Positions 1-10,975 of a stretch of 53,290 bases of DNA are shown piece by piece. The notes under the pieces were generated by a model. It saw only the letters and a program-made list of their open reading frames with translations. It had not been told where the DNA came from and did no database searches. How positions within the stretch are numbered: the first letter of the stretch is position 1; every line of letters starts with the position of its first letter. The position numbers and the translations under genes are program-made. This stretch comes from Prorocentrum cordatum (taxonomy: Eukaryota; Sar; Dinophyceae; Prorocentrales; Prorocentraceae): NCBI GenBank assembly GCA_963575745.1, contig CAUYUJ010019871.1:365408-418697 (forward strand), in the 5' to 3' direction.

Positions 1-48
1 CCGGGGGCGTGCCCGAGGGCGTGTCGAGGAACGCGCCTGCGACGCACT

Positions 49-121
49 CCACCTCCTCCTGCTCCTCCGCCTCCTCCTCCTCCTCCTCCTCCTCCTCCTC
101 CTCCTCCTCCTCCTCCTCCTT
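49..121. repeat. CCT trinucleotide array
   Basis: Near-perfect TCC/CCT repeats with rare G interruptions at the left part. The plus strand is pure pyrimidine, so this is a homopyrimidine tract with mirror symmetry. The flanks 1-48 and 122-475 hold no repeat or convincing coding sequence that I recognise. Confidence 0.95.
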
Positions 122-475
122 CCCTGGTTCCGACCTGCGCTCAACCAGGCACCCGCCAACGTGAGGACCACGATGTCCGCAACTGGCGTTTGTGGCGCAC
201 CCGCCAAGGACAGGGATCGAACGAATGCGTAGCCAATGCGATGGCAATCCTGGACATCCCTCCCGCCACCCTCCTCATCCCCTGTCTCCCCCAGCCCCTT
301 GTCGTCGAGGAGGAAATAGAGCGCGACCTCTACCTCGCGTTTGCAAGCTGTTGCACCGCCTCCCGCATTGCTGCGCTAATCTCTTCGTCTGCGCGTGACG
401 CCACCCGTCGCATCCTGTGATGGATACCGTACGGAGGTGGGGAAGGGCGCCGGGTTGGGGTATGATGAGGTGCAG

Positions 476-905
476 AATGAAGAAGAACAGGAGGGGGAGG
501 AGGAGGAGGAGGAGGAGGAGGAGGATTACCTCCCAGATTTACGGAGTTGGTCTTGTCACATTGTGTTGGTGGTCTTGTCGTAGGGGCCGGAATTCGACAA
601 GGACTTGGAACAAGAGCGGGAGGAAGGCGGACGGGAGAGGGGGGGGGAACAGGACCGAGGAGAGGAGGACAGTACAAGGCGCGAGGAAGAGGACTCGCAG
701 GAGCAGGGGAAGGGAAGGAAGAGGGCTACGACGAGAAGCAGGAGGAGAAGGAGGAGGAGGCGAACGACGACGACGATGGGGAGCAAGAGCCTGAGCGGCA
801 GGTGGAGGAGGAGGACGACGGCGACGACAGAGCCGACGATGGCAGCGGCGGCAACGGCGGCAACGGCGGCAACGAGGACAACGAAGGCGAGGGCGGGGCG
901 GTGGT
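476..905. repeat. Purine-rich AGG and degenerate GAC/GCGGCAAC field
   Basis: A short pure AGG run (about 495-525) is followed by a degenerate purine-rich tract from about 600 and by GACGACGAC and GGCGGCAAC microsatellite near 765-885. Several overlapping frames on both strands stay open only because these triplets lack stop codons. No protein family is recognisable. Sequence 906-1181 is GC-rich and otherwise featureless. Confidence 0.7.
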
Positions 906-1181
906 GAGCCGGGCGAGGAGGACGAGGGCAACGCCGAGGACGAGGAGGGGGCAGCACCAGGGGGGGGGGCGAGCAGAGAGGCGCACGAGGCCAGGCGGCC
1001 GACAACGACAGCCATCCGAGCAGGGCGGGCGCCCGCCGTGGCACTGCAGCTTGTCCAGTCTGGCCTCGGGGGGGGCGGCGGGGCGGAGCGGGGGCCCACG
1101 GGCGCCACGGGCAGCTTCCTCCCCGTGGCCACAGGATGGGCGAGGGCCTCGCGTCCACCTGCAGATACTGATCAGGCCCTG

Positions 1182-1306
1182 GCCATCGCTCGGACGTCCA
1201 TTCCCTGTGCTTTTTTCGGTTTCGTGCGTGTTTTTTTCGCCACGTGATGAAGGATGCTCCTCGATGGTCTTCGCCGAAGGAAAAGTGCACACGTCCGAGC
1301 GATGCC
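1182..1306 (+). mobile_element. Family A MITE, copy 1
   Basis: About 125 bp starting GCCATCGCTCGGACGTCC and ending ACGTCCGAGCGATGCC, so the ends form a terminal inverted repeat of roughly 14 bp. The interior has a T-run and a conserved block containing GATGCTCCTCGATGGTC. The same sequence recurs at 9.9, 21.1, 27.5, 29.9, 30.3 and 33.6 kb, always in this orientation. It has no coding capacity and must be non-autonomous. No clear target duplication is visible around this copy. Confidence 0.85.
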
Positions 1307-1390
1307 CGTGGAAGCAGAACGGTTCCAAATAGGCCAGCTTCTTCCCTGCGAGAGGGGGAGGAACGAGGAGACGACAGAGGAGGCAAAACC

Positions 1391-1496
1391 GGCATGAACA
1401 CAAACTGTCCAACTCCGCGCGGACTTCTCTGATCGGCGCTGGACACCCCTCCCTGGCACACGGAGCGCGCCAGAGGCGGCACCGGACGCGCCGACA
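1391..1496. mobile_element. Family C element, partial copy
   Basis: Begins GGCATGAACACAAACTG, then CCGCGCGGACTTCTCTG and GATCGGCGCTGGACACC. This matches one arm of the full foldback element at 1692-1860. The second arm is not clear, so the copy looks truncated or strongly diverged. The 195 bp up to the next element (1497-1691) hold only a poly-G-rich stretch. Confidence 0.6.
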
Positions 1497-1691
1497 GGAG
1501 GGCCAAGCGCCACTCGACGAGTGATCTCCGAGATGAGGCAGCAGGAATGGGGGGGAAGGGGGGGAAGGAACGCCGAGTCACCCCATCCTCGCCGAGAATT
1601 TAGAAAGAGAAAGGGGGGTTACGGGCAGCATTGAAGACTTACCGCGGCCAGGAGGAGGGACAGGGATCCCTCCAGGCACTCGCTAAATAAT

Positions 1692-1860
1692 GGCATAAAC
1701 ATCCATGTTCGGAGATCCCTGCGGATTTGTTGGGATCGGCGCCAGAACCCCCTGACGGCGCCTCCAGCGCCGCCGCTGGCGCGCTCCGCGCGCCAGGAGG
1801 AGGGGTACATCACCGATCCAAGAAATCAGCGCGGACCTCCGAAAGTTTATGTTTATGCAG
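1692..1860. mobile_element. Family C foldback MITE, most complete copy
   Basis: About 169 bp with long imperfect inverted arms of about 60 bp. The left arm reads GCATAAACAT, then TTCGGAGATCC, GCGGATTT and GGATCGGCG. The right arm, read on the other strand, gives GCATAAACATAAAC, TTTCGGAGGTCC, GCGCTGATTTC and GGATCGGTG. The centre is a GC-rich palindromic segment (TGGCGCGC...GCGCGCCA). It could fold into a cruciform on either strand. Related arms occur at 1391, 36625 and 45571. No target duplication is obvious. Sequence 1861-2230 is unassigned. Confidence 0.8.
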
Positions 1861-2460
1861 TTGCTTGCTGTGCGATCGACGGGCACGCTCTGGGACCGGA
1901 GATCTGCCAGACGCCTGCAGAAGTTCTTGGCAGTGTCCGTACCGACCCTTGCAGGGCAGTACCAAACCAACTGAAGGAACTGACCACCGACTGCCAGTGC
2001 GCCTTCGGAGCCGCGTACGACTCGCTCACAGGATGTGGAAGCTCATGGGCGTAATGCTGCGGTCCGAAAGCGCTGCCTTCCCACGCGCCAGCGTGGACGG
2101 GAGGCCCGAAGAGGGGATCGGACTGACCCAGACCCCGACAGCATGACTCTGAATCCTCGAAGCTGGGCCCATTCCGCCTCCCTCCCTGCCTTCCGCCCCA
2201 CCCAACAAACAAAAAATCAAGACAACGCTAGATCCTCGTTGCTGGACTCCACCCTCCTCCCCCTCCCTGCCCCCGGGCGCTCGCCACGCGGCGAACCCCC
2301 TCCCCCCCCCTTCCCCCAGCCCAGCCGTGCTGCCGATGCCGTCGAAGGGAGCCCCACCCCAGCGCCAGCGCCGCCTCCAGCTGGGCCAGGTGGTCGCGAG
2401 CTCTCCCGGGAAGCACCTGGGAAGGGCCTCCGCCTCCCACTGCCGCCTTCTCCTCCCTCA

Positions 2461-2717
2461 TACTCCTCCCCCTCCTGCCCTTCCCCCTCTTCCTGTTCCT
2501 CCTCCTCCTCCTCGTCCTCCTCCTCCTCCTTCTGCTCCTCCTCCTCCTCCTCCTCCTCCTCCTCCTCCTCCTCCTCCGCCTCCTCCTCCTCCTCCTCCTC
2601 ATCATCATCATCCGCCTCCTCCTCCTCCTCCTCCTCCTCCTCCTCCTCCTCCTCCTCCTCCTCCTCCTCCTCCTCCTCCCCTCCTTCTTCTCCTCCTCCT
2701 CCTCCTCCTCCTCCTCA
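2461..2717. repeat. CCT trinucleotide array, left of CAT field
   Basis: About 255 bp of CTC/CCT with scattered TTC, CTG and one short CAT island near 2600-2612. The preceding stretch (2231-2460) is C-rich single-copy sequence. Open frames here translate only to poly-Pro, poly-Ser or poly-Leu. Confidence 0.95.
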
Positions 2718-3024
2718 GCAGCAGCATCAGCATCAGCATCAGCATTAGCATCAGCATCATCATCACATCATCATCGTCATCATCATCAATCATCATCATC
2801 ATCATCATCCATCATCATCATCATCACCATCACCATCACATCATCACCATCATCATCATCATCATCATCATCATCGTCATCATCACCATCATCATCATCA
2901 GCATCAGCATCATCAGCATCATCCCCATCACCATCATCATCACCATCACCATCACCATCACCATCACCATCACTATCACCATCACCATAATCATCATCAT
3001 CAGCATCATCAGCATCATCATCAG

Positions 3025-3081
<57 letters not shown>

Positions 3082-3422
3082 GATCATCATCATGATCAGC
3101 ATCATCATCATCAGCATCAGCGTCATCAGCATCATCATCATCATCATCATCGTCGTCGTCATCATCATCAGCATCAGCATCGTGATCATCATCATCGGAA
3201 TCATCATGTTAATCCGCATCATCATCATCATCATCATCATCAGCATCATCATCAGCATCATCATCATCAGCAGCATCATCATCATCAGCATCATCAGCCT
3301 CAGCCTCATCATCATGATCATCAGCATCATCATCATCAGCATCATCATCATCAGTATCACCATCAGCAGCAGCAGCATCATGAGCATCAGCATCATCCTC
3401 ATCCTCATCCTCACCCTCACCC

Positions 3423-3457
<35 letters not shown>

Positions 3458-3645
3458 GTCATCAGCATCAGCATCATCATCAGCAGCATCATCATCAGCA
3501 TCATCAGTCTCATCATCATCTGCATCAGCATCAGCATCAGCATCATCATGATCATCCATATCATCGTAACCATCATCAGCATCCCCATCATCGTCATCCT
3601 CAGCATCATCATCTGCATCATCATCAACCGCATCATCATCAGCAT

Positions 3646-3676
<31 letters not shown>

Positions 3677-3826
3677 GTCATTATCATCAGCATCATCAGC
3701 AGCATCGTCATCGTCATCATCATCAGCATCAGTATCAGCATCATCATCAGCATCATCAGCAGCAGCATCATCAGCATCAGCATCAGCATCATCCTCAGCA
3801 ACATCAGCATCAGCAGCATCGACACC

Positions 3827-3886
<60 letters not shown>

Positions 3887-4168
3887 GCCATCATCATCAG
3901 CATTATCATCACCGTCATCATCATTAGCATCATAATCATCATGGTCCTCATCATGAGCATAAGCATCAGCATCATCATCAACCTCAGAATCATCCTCATC
4001 AGCATCATCAGCATCATCAGCATCATCATCTCATTGCAACATCATCATTAGCAGCAGCATCCTCATCACATCATCAGCAGCATCAGCAACACCATCAGCA
4101 TCATAATCATCATCATCAGTAGCATCATCAGCATCATTATCATCAACAACATCATCAGCATCATCATG
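2718..4168. repeat. Giant CAT (ATC/TCA) trinucleotide field
   Basis: About 1.45 kb of CAT with interspersed CAG, CGT, CAC and CCT triplets. It keeps strict 3-bp phase for long stretches. Several frames on both strands remain open for hundreds of codons (poly-Ile/Ser on plus, poly-Met/Leu or poly-Asp on minus) because only one frame per strand meets TGA. I read these as artefacts. It is sandwiched between two CCT arrays. Confidence 0.95.
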
Positions 4169-4397
4169 ATCAAGTTTCTCCTCCTCCTCCTCCTCGTCCG
4201 CCTCCTCCACCTGCTCCTGCTCCTGCTCCTCCTCCTCCTCCTGCTCCTCCACCGCCTCCTCCTCCCACTCCGTCTCCCCCTCCTCCTTTTCCTCCTCCTC
4301 CTCCTCCTCTTCCTCCTGCTACTCCTCATACTCCTCCCACTACTCCTACTCCTCCTAGTCCTCGTCCTCCTCCTCCTCCTCCTGCTCCTCCTCCTAC
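4169..4397. repeat. CCT trinucleotide array, right of CAT field
   Basis: CTC/CCT repeats with TGC, CAC and TAC variants, running directly into the left boundary of composite element E1 (CATTCCTTTTCC). Equivalent CCT tracts border the other E copies, so part of this array may belong to the element. Confidence 0.9.
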
Positions 4398-5143
4398 ATT
4401 CCTTTTCCTAAAAATGACTTCTCCCTGTCGCACACCCAGACCAATTTTTAGGGCGGGCCGGGCGTTTCGCCCAAGACTTCCTGACCATGTATGACTCCGA
4501 AGCTTAAAACATGGAACCGATTCACAGATGGAGGGCGAGTGGTTTTCAAAATGTGGCTCTCGCCTGAGCGCCGCGCGCATTCGTTTGAACAAATTGCAAG
4601 AGTTTCAAAGGTTGAAGGCGGGAGGCTCTCCTCAGCGGCGCGCACATTCGCTTTAAACTGTTGCAAGAGTTTCTCTAAGGTTGAAGGCGGGTGGTTTTCA
4701 AGATGTGCTCTCGCGTTTGCGTCGCGCACATTCGTTTTCCAAAAAAATGCAAGGGTTTCACGGATTGAGGGCGGTTCATTTTCAGCATGTGGCTCTCGCC
4801 TTAGCGCCGGGCACATTCGCTTAACAAAATTGCCAGAGCTTCACGGATTGAAGGCGGCTTCTTTCCAAAACGTGGCTTTCGCCTTAGCGCCGCGCACATT
4901 CGTTCATGAAGTGTGAAAGAGTTTCACGGATTCCCATGACCAACGTACCAGAAATTGCATGTTGGAAGGATTCAGGATTATGCGGGTGCAACCGGTATGT
5001 GGATTCGCGGCGTTGAAGTCCCAAGAATGGCGTCTTCAAACGAGGTTGTCAATGGAATTGAACTGTTGCAGGGGCTTATGAAGAGGGAGCTTGAAGGGAG
5101 GGTTAATTCTATCATTGTTGATGACTCGTTGGTTTACACTGGT
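4398..5143 (+). mobile_element. Composite element E, copy 1
   Basis: A conserved left block contains ACTTCTCCCTGTCGCAC and GGGCGTTTCGCC. About five degenerate units of 80-84 bp follow (4510-4930), each with GTGGCTCTCGCCT and GCGCCGCGCACATTCG. A conserved right block starts TTTCACGGATTCCCATGACC and ends GGTTTACACTGG. The same three-part layout recurs at 32178, 39271 and 39982, all on this strand. This copy lacks the middle of the right block (the part around TTGATCCGTGGCGTTGG). CCT repeats lie immediately outside both ends. No protein is recognisable, and the class is unknown. Confidence 0.8.
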
Positions 5144-5178
5144 CCTCCTCCTCCTCGAACCCTCTCCCCCACTCCTCT

Positions 5179-5232
5179 GCGTCATAAGAACATGGTCCCC
5201 CTCTGCCGAGGGGCACCATTTTCTTATGACGC
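5179..5232. repeat. 54-bp near-perfect inverted repeat
   Basis: The arms GCGTCATAAGAACATGGT and ACCATTTTCTTATGACGC surround a short CCCCTCTGCCGAGGGG centre, giving a hairpin of about 24 bp stem. It sits just downstream of element E1 and could be a very short foldback element or a cruciform site. Confidence 0.85.
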
Positions 5233-5890
5233 TGCCTTGCTGGTGCGATTCGCTCGTGCCGAACGCGTCGCAAGGCCGTCGTGCCTCCTGGAAAATCGAT
5301 TCCGAAGTTCCTCTCGTGAGGAGCTCCTTCGACCGAGACCATCCGCGGAGCTTCGCCTGGAGGCGCGCTCGCAGGGCGGCCGAAGAGGCAACGACATGGC
5401 TCTCAGATTGCTTGACCCTGGGACCGACTCGGACGCGACTTTCATGAATGAGCTTCGTGGCGCCCGTGAGATCGTCGAAAACCTTTCGGCGACTAGACAG
5501 GGTGCGGATTGCGAAGGGTGCGGTTTGCCTCCAGTCTTATCTGCCCCTCCCGCCCCCGGGAAACGGATGACACTGTCACTCAATGCGGCCGAATCACATG
5601 ACACGATCGCTCCTTCTAGTACAGTGGAGCACACATCGAGGATGACAGCGTCGCTCGAAACGGCGACGTTTATGGCATTTTCTCTCACAGAGGCCCCGGA
5701 AAGGCCGCCACAAAGAAACTCGCAAACCGCACCCTGGCGTAACCGCACCGATTGTAGTCGCCGAACCTTGCTCTCTCTCTCTCTCTCTCAAATACGCGCG
5801 CAACCCGAAGTCGCTCACCACCACCCCCAAAAATCGGCCGAGCGAAAGACGGCGGCAACACGGTCTAGGGGCTGGGGCACAACTGGCTGA
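5233..5890. other. Repeat-free segment open on both strands, unrecognised
   Basis: On plus, a frame that starts inside E1 (4955) stays open to 5890 (311 codons). On minus, a frame from 5748 to 5224 stays open for 174 codons. Neither product is low-complexity over this part and I recognise neither. The plus frame begins inside a mobile element and ends in CT-rich repeat, which argues against a natural protein. The minus frame contains SSDAVILDVCSTVLEGAIVS, which looks more protein-like, but chance opening is expected in GC-rich DNA. Treat as a weak candidate exon only. Confidence 0.15.
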
Positions 5891-5976
5891 AGCATAAGCG
5901 CTGTTCGGCTTCCCCTTCCCCTCGTGTTCGGAGAAGCTCGGGGGTTGCGACAGGACCAGAGAGAGTCCCTGGAGTC

Positions 5977-6125
5977 TTCTCCTCGTCCTTCTCGTCCTCC
6001 TCCTCCTTCTCCTCGAGGTCCTCCTCCTTTTCCTCCTTCTCCTCCTTTTTCTCCTCCTCCTCCTCCTCCTTCTCCTCCTCCTCCTCCTTCTCGTCCTCCT
6101 CCTTCTCCTCGAGGTCCTCCTCCTG
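5977..6125. repeat. CCT/TTCTCC array
   Basis: Pyrimidine tract of CTC, CCT and TTCTCC units, with CTCGAGGTCCTCC twice. A GC-rich segment (6126-6315) with a poly-G run and more CTC repeats follows. Confidence 0.9.
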
Positions 6126-6315
6126 CGCGTGCGGTCCCGAGCGCCGGGGGGGGGGCGCCGAGTTATCCTCGAGGTCCCCCTCGATGCGCCCGACCTTTCG
6201 CTGGGGCAGAGACGAAGGAGAGGGAAGGGAACAAGGACAAACATCCTTCTCCTCCTCCTTATCAGCCGCATCACCACCAGAATCCGCATCAGCATCAGCA
6301 TCAGCGTCTCCATCG

Positions 6316-6389
6316 GCAGCAATACAATAACAGTCGACAACAACAACCACACCAACAACACCAACAACAACAACAACAACAACCACAAT

Positions 6390-6480
<91 letters not shown>

Positions 6481-6730
6481 ACAGCAGCAAGCACAGCCAC
6501 AACAACAATAACAACAACAACAACAACAACAACAACCTCAGCATTCACAATCACAAAAACAGCAGCCGCAACGACAACGACAACCACAACGCCAACAACA
6601 ACCAGCCAACAACAACCACAAGAACAACAACAGCAGCAACCACAACTTCAACACGATCAGAACCTGTGACAACGACTACGAAGACGACGACAACACAAAC
6701 AACAACCAGATCATCACCACCAACAACAAC
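6316..6730. repeat. CAA (ACA/AAC) trinucleotide array
   Basis: About 400 bp of CAA with CAG-bearing variants, for example AACAGCAACAGC around 6440-6490. It directly abuts the first copy of the P repeat, as the 7.45 kb CAA array abuts the second. Confidence 0.95.
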
Positions 6731-7449
6731 AATCAACTTAAGACTGTTCGCTCTTATCTGCTCGCGTGCGATTCAGCACGTATATCCCTAACCCTCGATA
6801 CCCGCACCCCTCGTCTTCGACCGTATCCCCTTGGGGGTAATCTGTCTTACCTGCAACGTGTATTTCGTGCAGCCCAAGATGCAGAGGACGGTTGGAAGGA
6901 AGGGACAAGGGGGAGGGAGGAGGATGGAGCGCGAGAGAGACTAGGAGGGGGGCTAGGAGCAGAAAACACGTGGCAGAACCAGACGGGCAGATCGGGCGGG
7001 TAGACCCTACCAGGCGGGTCGGGAAGGAGGGCCCAGGCGGCCAGGTCGAGCAGGCGGGTTGCTGAAGCGTGCGTCCTGCATGAATCGCGTTGAAGTCTCA
7101 AGCGACAGCGCGATTCCCAAATCAATCGTGAGGAAATCCACAACGAGAGCGTGAGTCGAGGGCGCGGCGTCTGAACAAATTGCGAAGAAGTCCCACGCGA
7201 GAGCGCGATTCCTGAATACACTGTCAGGAAGTCTTGCGCGAGAGCGCGATGTGGGAATACATTGTGAGGAAGTATCAGGCGGGTGCCGTTGTTCTTCTAG
7301 CTCGGGAACCAAGAACGCAGTTTGAGGAGGACGCCTTTCCCTGATAGAAAACAGGGTGCGAGCCCTGGGAGGGGCACTTCCACCGAAAAAACACATATGT
7401 TACCGGAGGGAGGGAATCAACAATACAAATTCTTCAATAATGAGCGCTC
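6731..7449 (+). repeat. P repeat, copy 1 (~720 bp)
   Basis: This matches 7576-8295 along its whole length: a start near CAATCAACTTAAG, CACGTATATC, a middle with CAGGCGGGTTGCTGAAGCGTG, and an end with TTCTTCAATAATGAGCG. Within it, about 40-bp sub-units containing CGCGAGAGCGCGATT and AATACATTGTGAGGAAG are tandemly repeated (7080-7280). Open frames appear on minus in both copies but differ in sequence and length, so coding is doubtful. Confidence 0.8.
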
Positions 7450-7575
7450 AACACCAACACCAACACCAACACAAACAACCACAACAACAACCACCACCAC
7501 CAGCACCACAACAACAGCAACAACAACACCAACGACACCAACGACGACGACAACACGGACACCAGCAAAAACAAT
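7450..7575. repeat. CAA/CACCAA array between P copies
   Basis: ACCAACACC, ACAACAACC and AACGACGACG triplets. It occupies the same position relative to P copy 2 as the 6.3 kb CAA array does to P copy 1. Confidence 0.9.
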
Positions 7576-8295
7576 CATGGTAAAACTTTTCGCCCTTACC
7601 TGCACGTGTGCTATCCAAAACGTATATCTCAAACCATAGATATCCGCCCTCGTCGTCTCCATCGCACCCCCCGGAGATATATCTTCCTTTACCTGCCGTG
7701 TGTAATTAGTGCAGCCCGTAAGGCAGGGGAAGAGAGAACGGGTGGAAAGAGGAGGGAGCACGGGACTACCAGGAGGGGGGCTCGGAGCAAAAAACACGTG
7801 ACAGAACCAGACGGGCTGATCGGGCGAGTAGACCATGACGGGCGGTTCGGGAAAACGGGCCCAAGCGGCCAGGTCGAGCAGGCGGGTTGCTGAAGCGTGA
7901 GTACAGCATGAACCGCAAGGTGTTCTCGAGCGATAACGTGACTCCCAAGTGAACCGCGAGAAAAACAAGAGTGAGAGAGTGCTTCCTGAGCGTCGAGGGC
8001 GCGGCGTGTGAATACATGTCGAGCACGTCCCACGCGAGAGCGCGATCCCTGCGTACATTGTAAGGACCTCCCGCGCGAGAGCGCGATTTTGAAATGAGTG
8101 AATGGCCAATCTCAGGCGGGAATCGTTGTTGCTGTAACTCAGGGGCCAAGGGGCCAGTTTGACCCTTAAGGTTCCCCATGTAAAAAAAAACACATGAGAG
8201 CCCCGGGAGAGGCACTTCAATCGGAAAATACAATCAATGTGCGCCAGAGAGGGGGGGGGATCAACAGTAATGATTCTTCAGAAGTGAGAGTTCAA
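7576..8295 (+). repeat. P repeat, copy 2 (~720 bp)
   Basis: Diverged direct copy of 6731-7449. It shares CACGTATATC-like start, TGCAGCCC, CAGGCGGGTTGCTGAAGCGTG, CGAGGGCGCGGCGT, CACGCGAGAGCGCGAT and the end block GATTCTTCAGAAGTGAG. It is followed by a CAT array rather than a CAA array, so the microsatellite next to this conserved block has been exchanged or has mutated to a different motif. Confidence 0.8.
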
Positions 8296-8848
8296 CATCC
8301 TCGCCATCATCACCGTCAACGCCACCACCACCATCACCATAATCAGCATCAGCCATCATAATAATCCTGACCATCAAGATCCTCCTCCTCCTCCTCATCA
8401 TCAGTAGCATCATCATCAGCATCATCAGCATCATCAGCATCATTATCATTAGCAGCAGCATCATTCTCATTATCAGCATCAGCATCAGCATCATGATCAG
8501 CATCATCAGCATCATCAGCAGCATCGTTATCATCAGCACCATCCCTGCCATCACCCCCGTCACAATCAACATCCCAGTCACCATCAGTCCCGCCATCACA
8601 AACATAAAACGCTTCATCATCAGCATCAGCAGAATCGGCTTAATCATCGTCCTCGTTAGTGCCATCCTCGTCATCAGCATCCTCCTCATCCTCCTCCCAT
8701 CACCATCATTGATATCCTCCCCCATCATCGTCACCATCGCCTCCACCATCATGATCAGCAACACCAGCAGAAGCCGCGTCATTATGATCAGCATCACCAT
8801 CGGCGACCTCATCATCATCAGCATCATCACCATTTTCATCACCATCAC

Positions 8849-8895
<47 letters not shown>

Positions 8896-8985
8896 GCATC
8901 AGCATCAGCATCAGCATCAGCATCAGCATCATCATCGTCCTCATCATCAGCAATATCAGCATTGTCTTCGTCATCATCCTCACCC
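8296..8985. repeat. CAT/ATC trinucleotide field
   Basis: About 690 bp of degenerate CAT and CAG triplets, purest near 8840-8930. It lies immediately after P copy 2. The plus and minus frames it opens give poly-Ile/Ser and poly-Met/Leu only. Confidence 0.9.
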
Positions 8986-9111
8986 ACGATTGTCCCCACC
9001 TCGCAAGCGTGCTCTTACTCTTCGTCATCCGCCCTCTTCTCCTCCTGCTCCGTCGTTCCTCCTTCTCGTCATCCTCCTCCGCATTACCATGATTTGCCTG
9101 CCCGTCGAAAA

Positions 9112-9138
9112 CATCACCATCGTCAGCAGCAAAACAAA

Positions 9139-9169
<31 letters not shown>

Positions 9170-9770
9170 AACATCATCACTACCATCATCATCATCATCA
9201 TCAGCATCATCAGCATCATCATAATCATCGTCATCATCATCAGAATCATCGCAATCACCATAAGCATTATCAGCATCGTCAGCATCATCAAAATTGTGGT
9301 CGCCACCATCATCATCAGCAGCATGAGCAGCATCCTCATCATATTAAGCATCGTGATCAGCATCCTAACCATCATCATCACCACCATCGTCATTATCCCT
9401 GTCAGCATCATCGTCAGCAGCAACATCATCATCATGGTCGCCATCATGATCATCATCAGCAGCAGCATCATCATCGGCGTCGCCGCCGTCAGTAGCAGCA
9501 ACATCATCATCATCATCGGCATCATCATCGTCATCATCATCATCAGCATCGGCATCGTTATCAGCAACAACACCACCATCAGCAACACTCCCAGCATCAT
9601 CAGCAGAACCGTCAGACTCATCAGACTCCTCATCATCGCCGCCGCCATCATCATACTCATCATCATCGTCGTCGCCGTCGTCAGCAGCGGCAGACATGCA
9701 TCGACATCGGCACCATCATCCTTCCACCAATCATCACCATCACCACCGTCATCACCGTCATCGTCGCCAT
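9112..9770. repeat. Second CAT/CAG trinucleotide field
   Basis: Degenerate CAT, CAG and CGT triplets for about 660 bp, separated from the previous field by a 125-bp CTC-rich segment. It grades into GC-rich sequence at 9771-9946 with no recognised content. Confidence 0.9.
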
Positions 9771-9946
9771 CCTCGTCGTGCCCCGCGGGCCGCTCCTGCT
9801 GCCCCTGCTCCTGCCTACCCCCGCGCCCGCTCCCCGCAGGCGAGGCCGGGCAGGGCAGACCTCGGCCTCGATCTCGGTAAACTGCTGCTCGAAGTCGGCG
9901 AGCCTGTCCATCATGAACTGGCACGGGTCGGCGCAAGGAGCCGCGG

Positions 9947-10073
9947 GCCATCGCTCGGGCGTCCATTCCCTGTGTTTTTGTTCGGCTTCGTGCGTGGTTT
10001 TTCCGCCAAATGGTCAAGGATGCTCCTCGATGGTCCTCGCCGAAGGAAAAAATGCACACGTCCGAACGACGCC
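9947..10073 (+). mobile_element. Family A MITE, copy 2
   Basis: Starts GCCATCGCTCGGGCGTCC and ends ACGTCCGAACGACGCC. Both terminal repeats carry substitutions relative to copy 1. The interior block GATGCTCCTCGATGGTCC is intact. The following 275 bp to family L contain a poly-G run and no gene. Confidence 0.85.
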
Positions 10074-10348
10074 ACGGCCACGGGCCACAGGATCGGTGTT
10101 CGCCCGCCGCACCGAGGCGCGCCATCCACTCCGAGCTGCTCGGGGAATGGGGGCAGGGATCGCGTGCGGGAGGCCGTCCTCCGCGGAGGAGCCGGGGGCT
10201 GGAATCCCGTCGGGGGGGGGGGGTGGTCGGTGCGTGTTTCGGGCCGACGGGCAGGTTCGGCATGGAGGGGGGAGGCCACTCCGAGTTGCCTCGGGAAAAT
10301 GAATCACCAAGCACACGCCCCTTCACCCCGCTGATCCGCGAGAATTTC

Positions 10349-10514
10349 TACCCAATCACAAGACCACCCCCACCCAACCCGAAGTCCCGCATTTCGAGTT
10401 GGGGGGTGCAGGGGTCTCCTTTTTTCTCCAGTGTGCCAGGGTGTCCCCCACTGGGACTGGGCGGCGAAGTAGGGCCTTCGTTTTGGGTGGGGACGGTTTG
10501 GTGGGTAATGGTAG
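10349..10514 (+). mobile_element. Family L foldback element, copy 1
   Basis: About 165 bp. The left arm has ACCACCCCCACCCAACCCG and the right arm TTTTGGGTGGGGACGGTTTG, which pair imperfectly. A second copy at 34062 has the same order of blocks (CCCAACCCGAAG, ATTTCG, then CCTTCG and TTGGTGGGT) and the same orientation. Region 10515-10966 is unassigned. Confidence 0.65.
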
Positions 10515-10975
10515 TGGGGGCGCTGTGGGCCCTACTGTGCGATGGCCCGTGTTTGTTTCTCCTGATTTCGAGTGGCTTGCGGGAGCGGTGAGGCGAAGGG
10601 GGGAAGAGGATGAGGAAAAGTACAAGAACCTCCCTCGCGCGTCATCAAGCCTAGCCGATCCAACATGTTCCTTTCCTGGCACGGCCTCCTCACACACCCC
10701 AGTTATGGCCTGAACAGGGTAGCACTTGACTAGCACGTTGTTCAAAGCATTTGCACAAGAGTGGCGTGGGTTGCACTGTTAGACTCCAGGCCAGCGGGGC
10801 CACCGTGCGAGCACGCCTGCGCAGGGAGTAGACAGTGCATGCGCTTCCTGCCCTTGGCCCCCGATCGGACGGCCTCGGCAACGGTACGCTTTTTGCAGAG
10901 TGCATCCCTCGCACCACTGACTGCCGCAACTCGGCAACGTTGTGCCTAGCACGGAGCGTCCCTCGCACAACTGAC

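Noticed and set aside
2327-4051. 574-codon plus-strand open frame
   Set aside because: It is poly-Pro, poly-Leu and poly-Ile/Ser from CCT and CAT triplets; openness follows from the repeat motif.
6731-8295. P repeats as a pair of paralogous genes
   Set aside because: The minus frames in the two copies differ in length and reading frame, and no frame is conserved between them.
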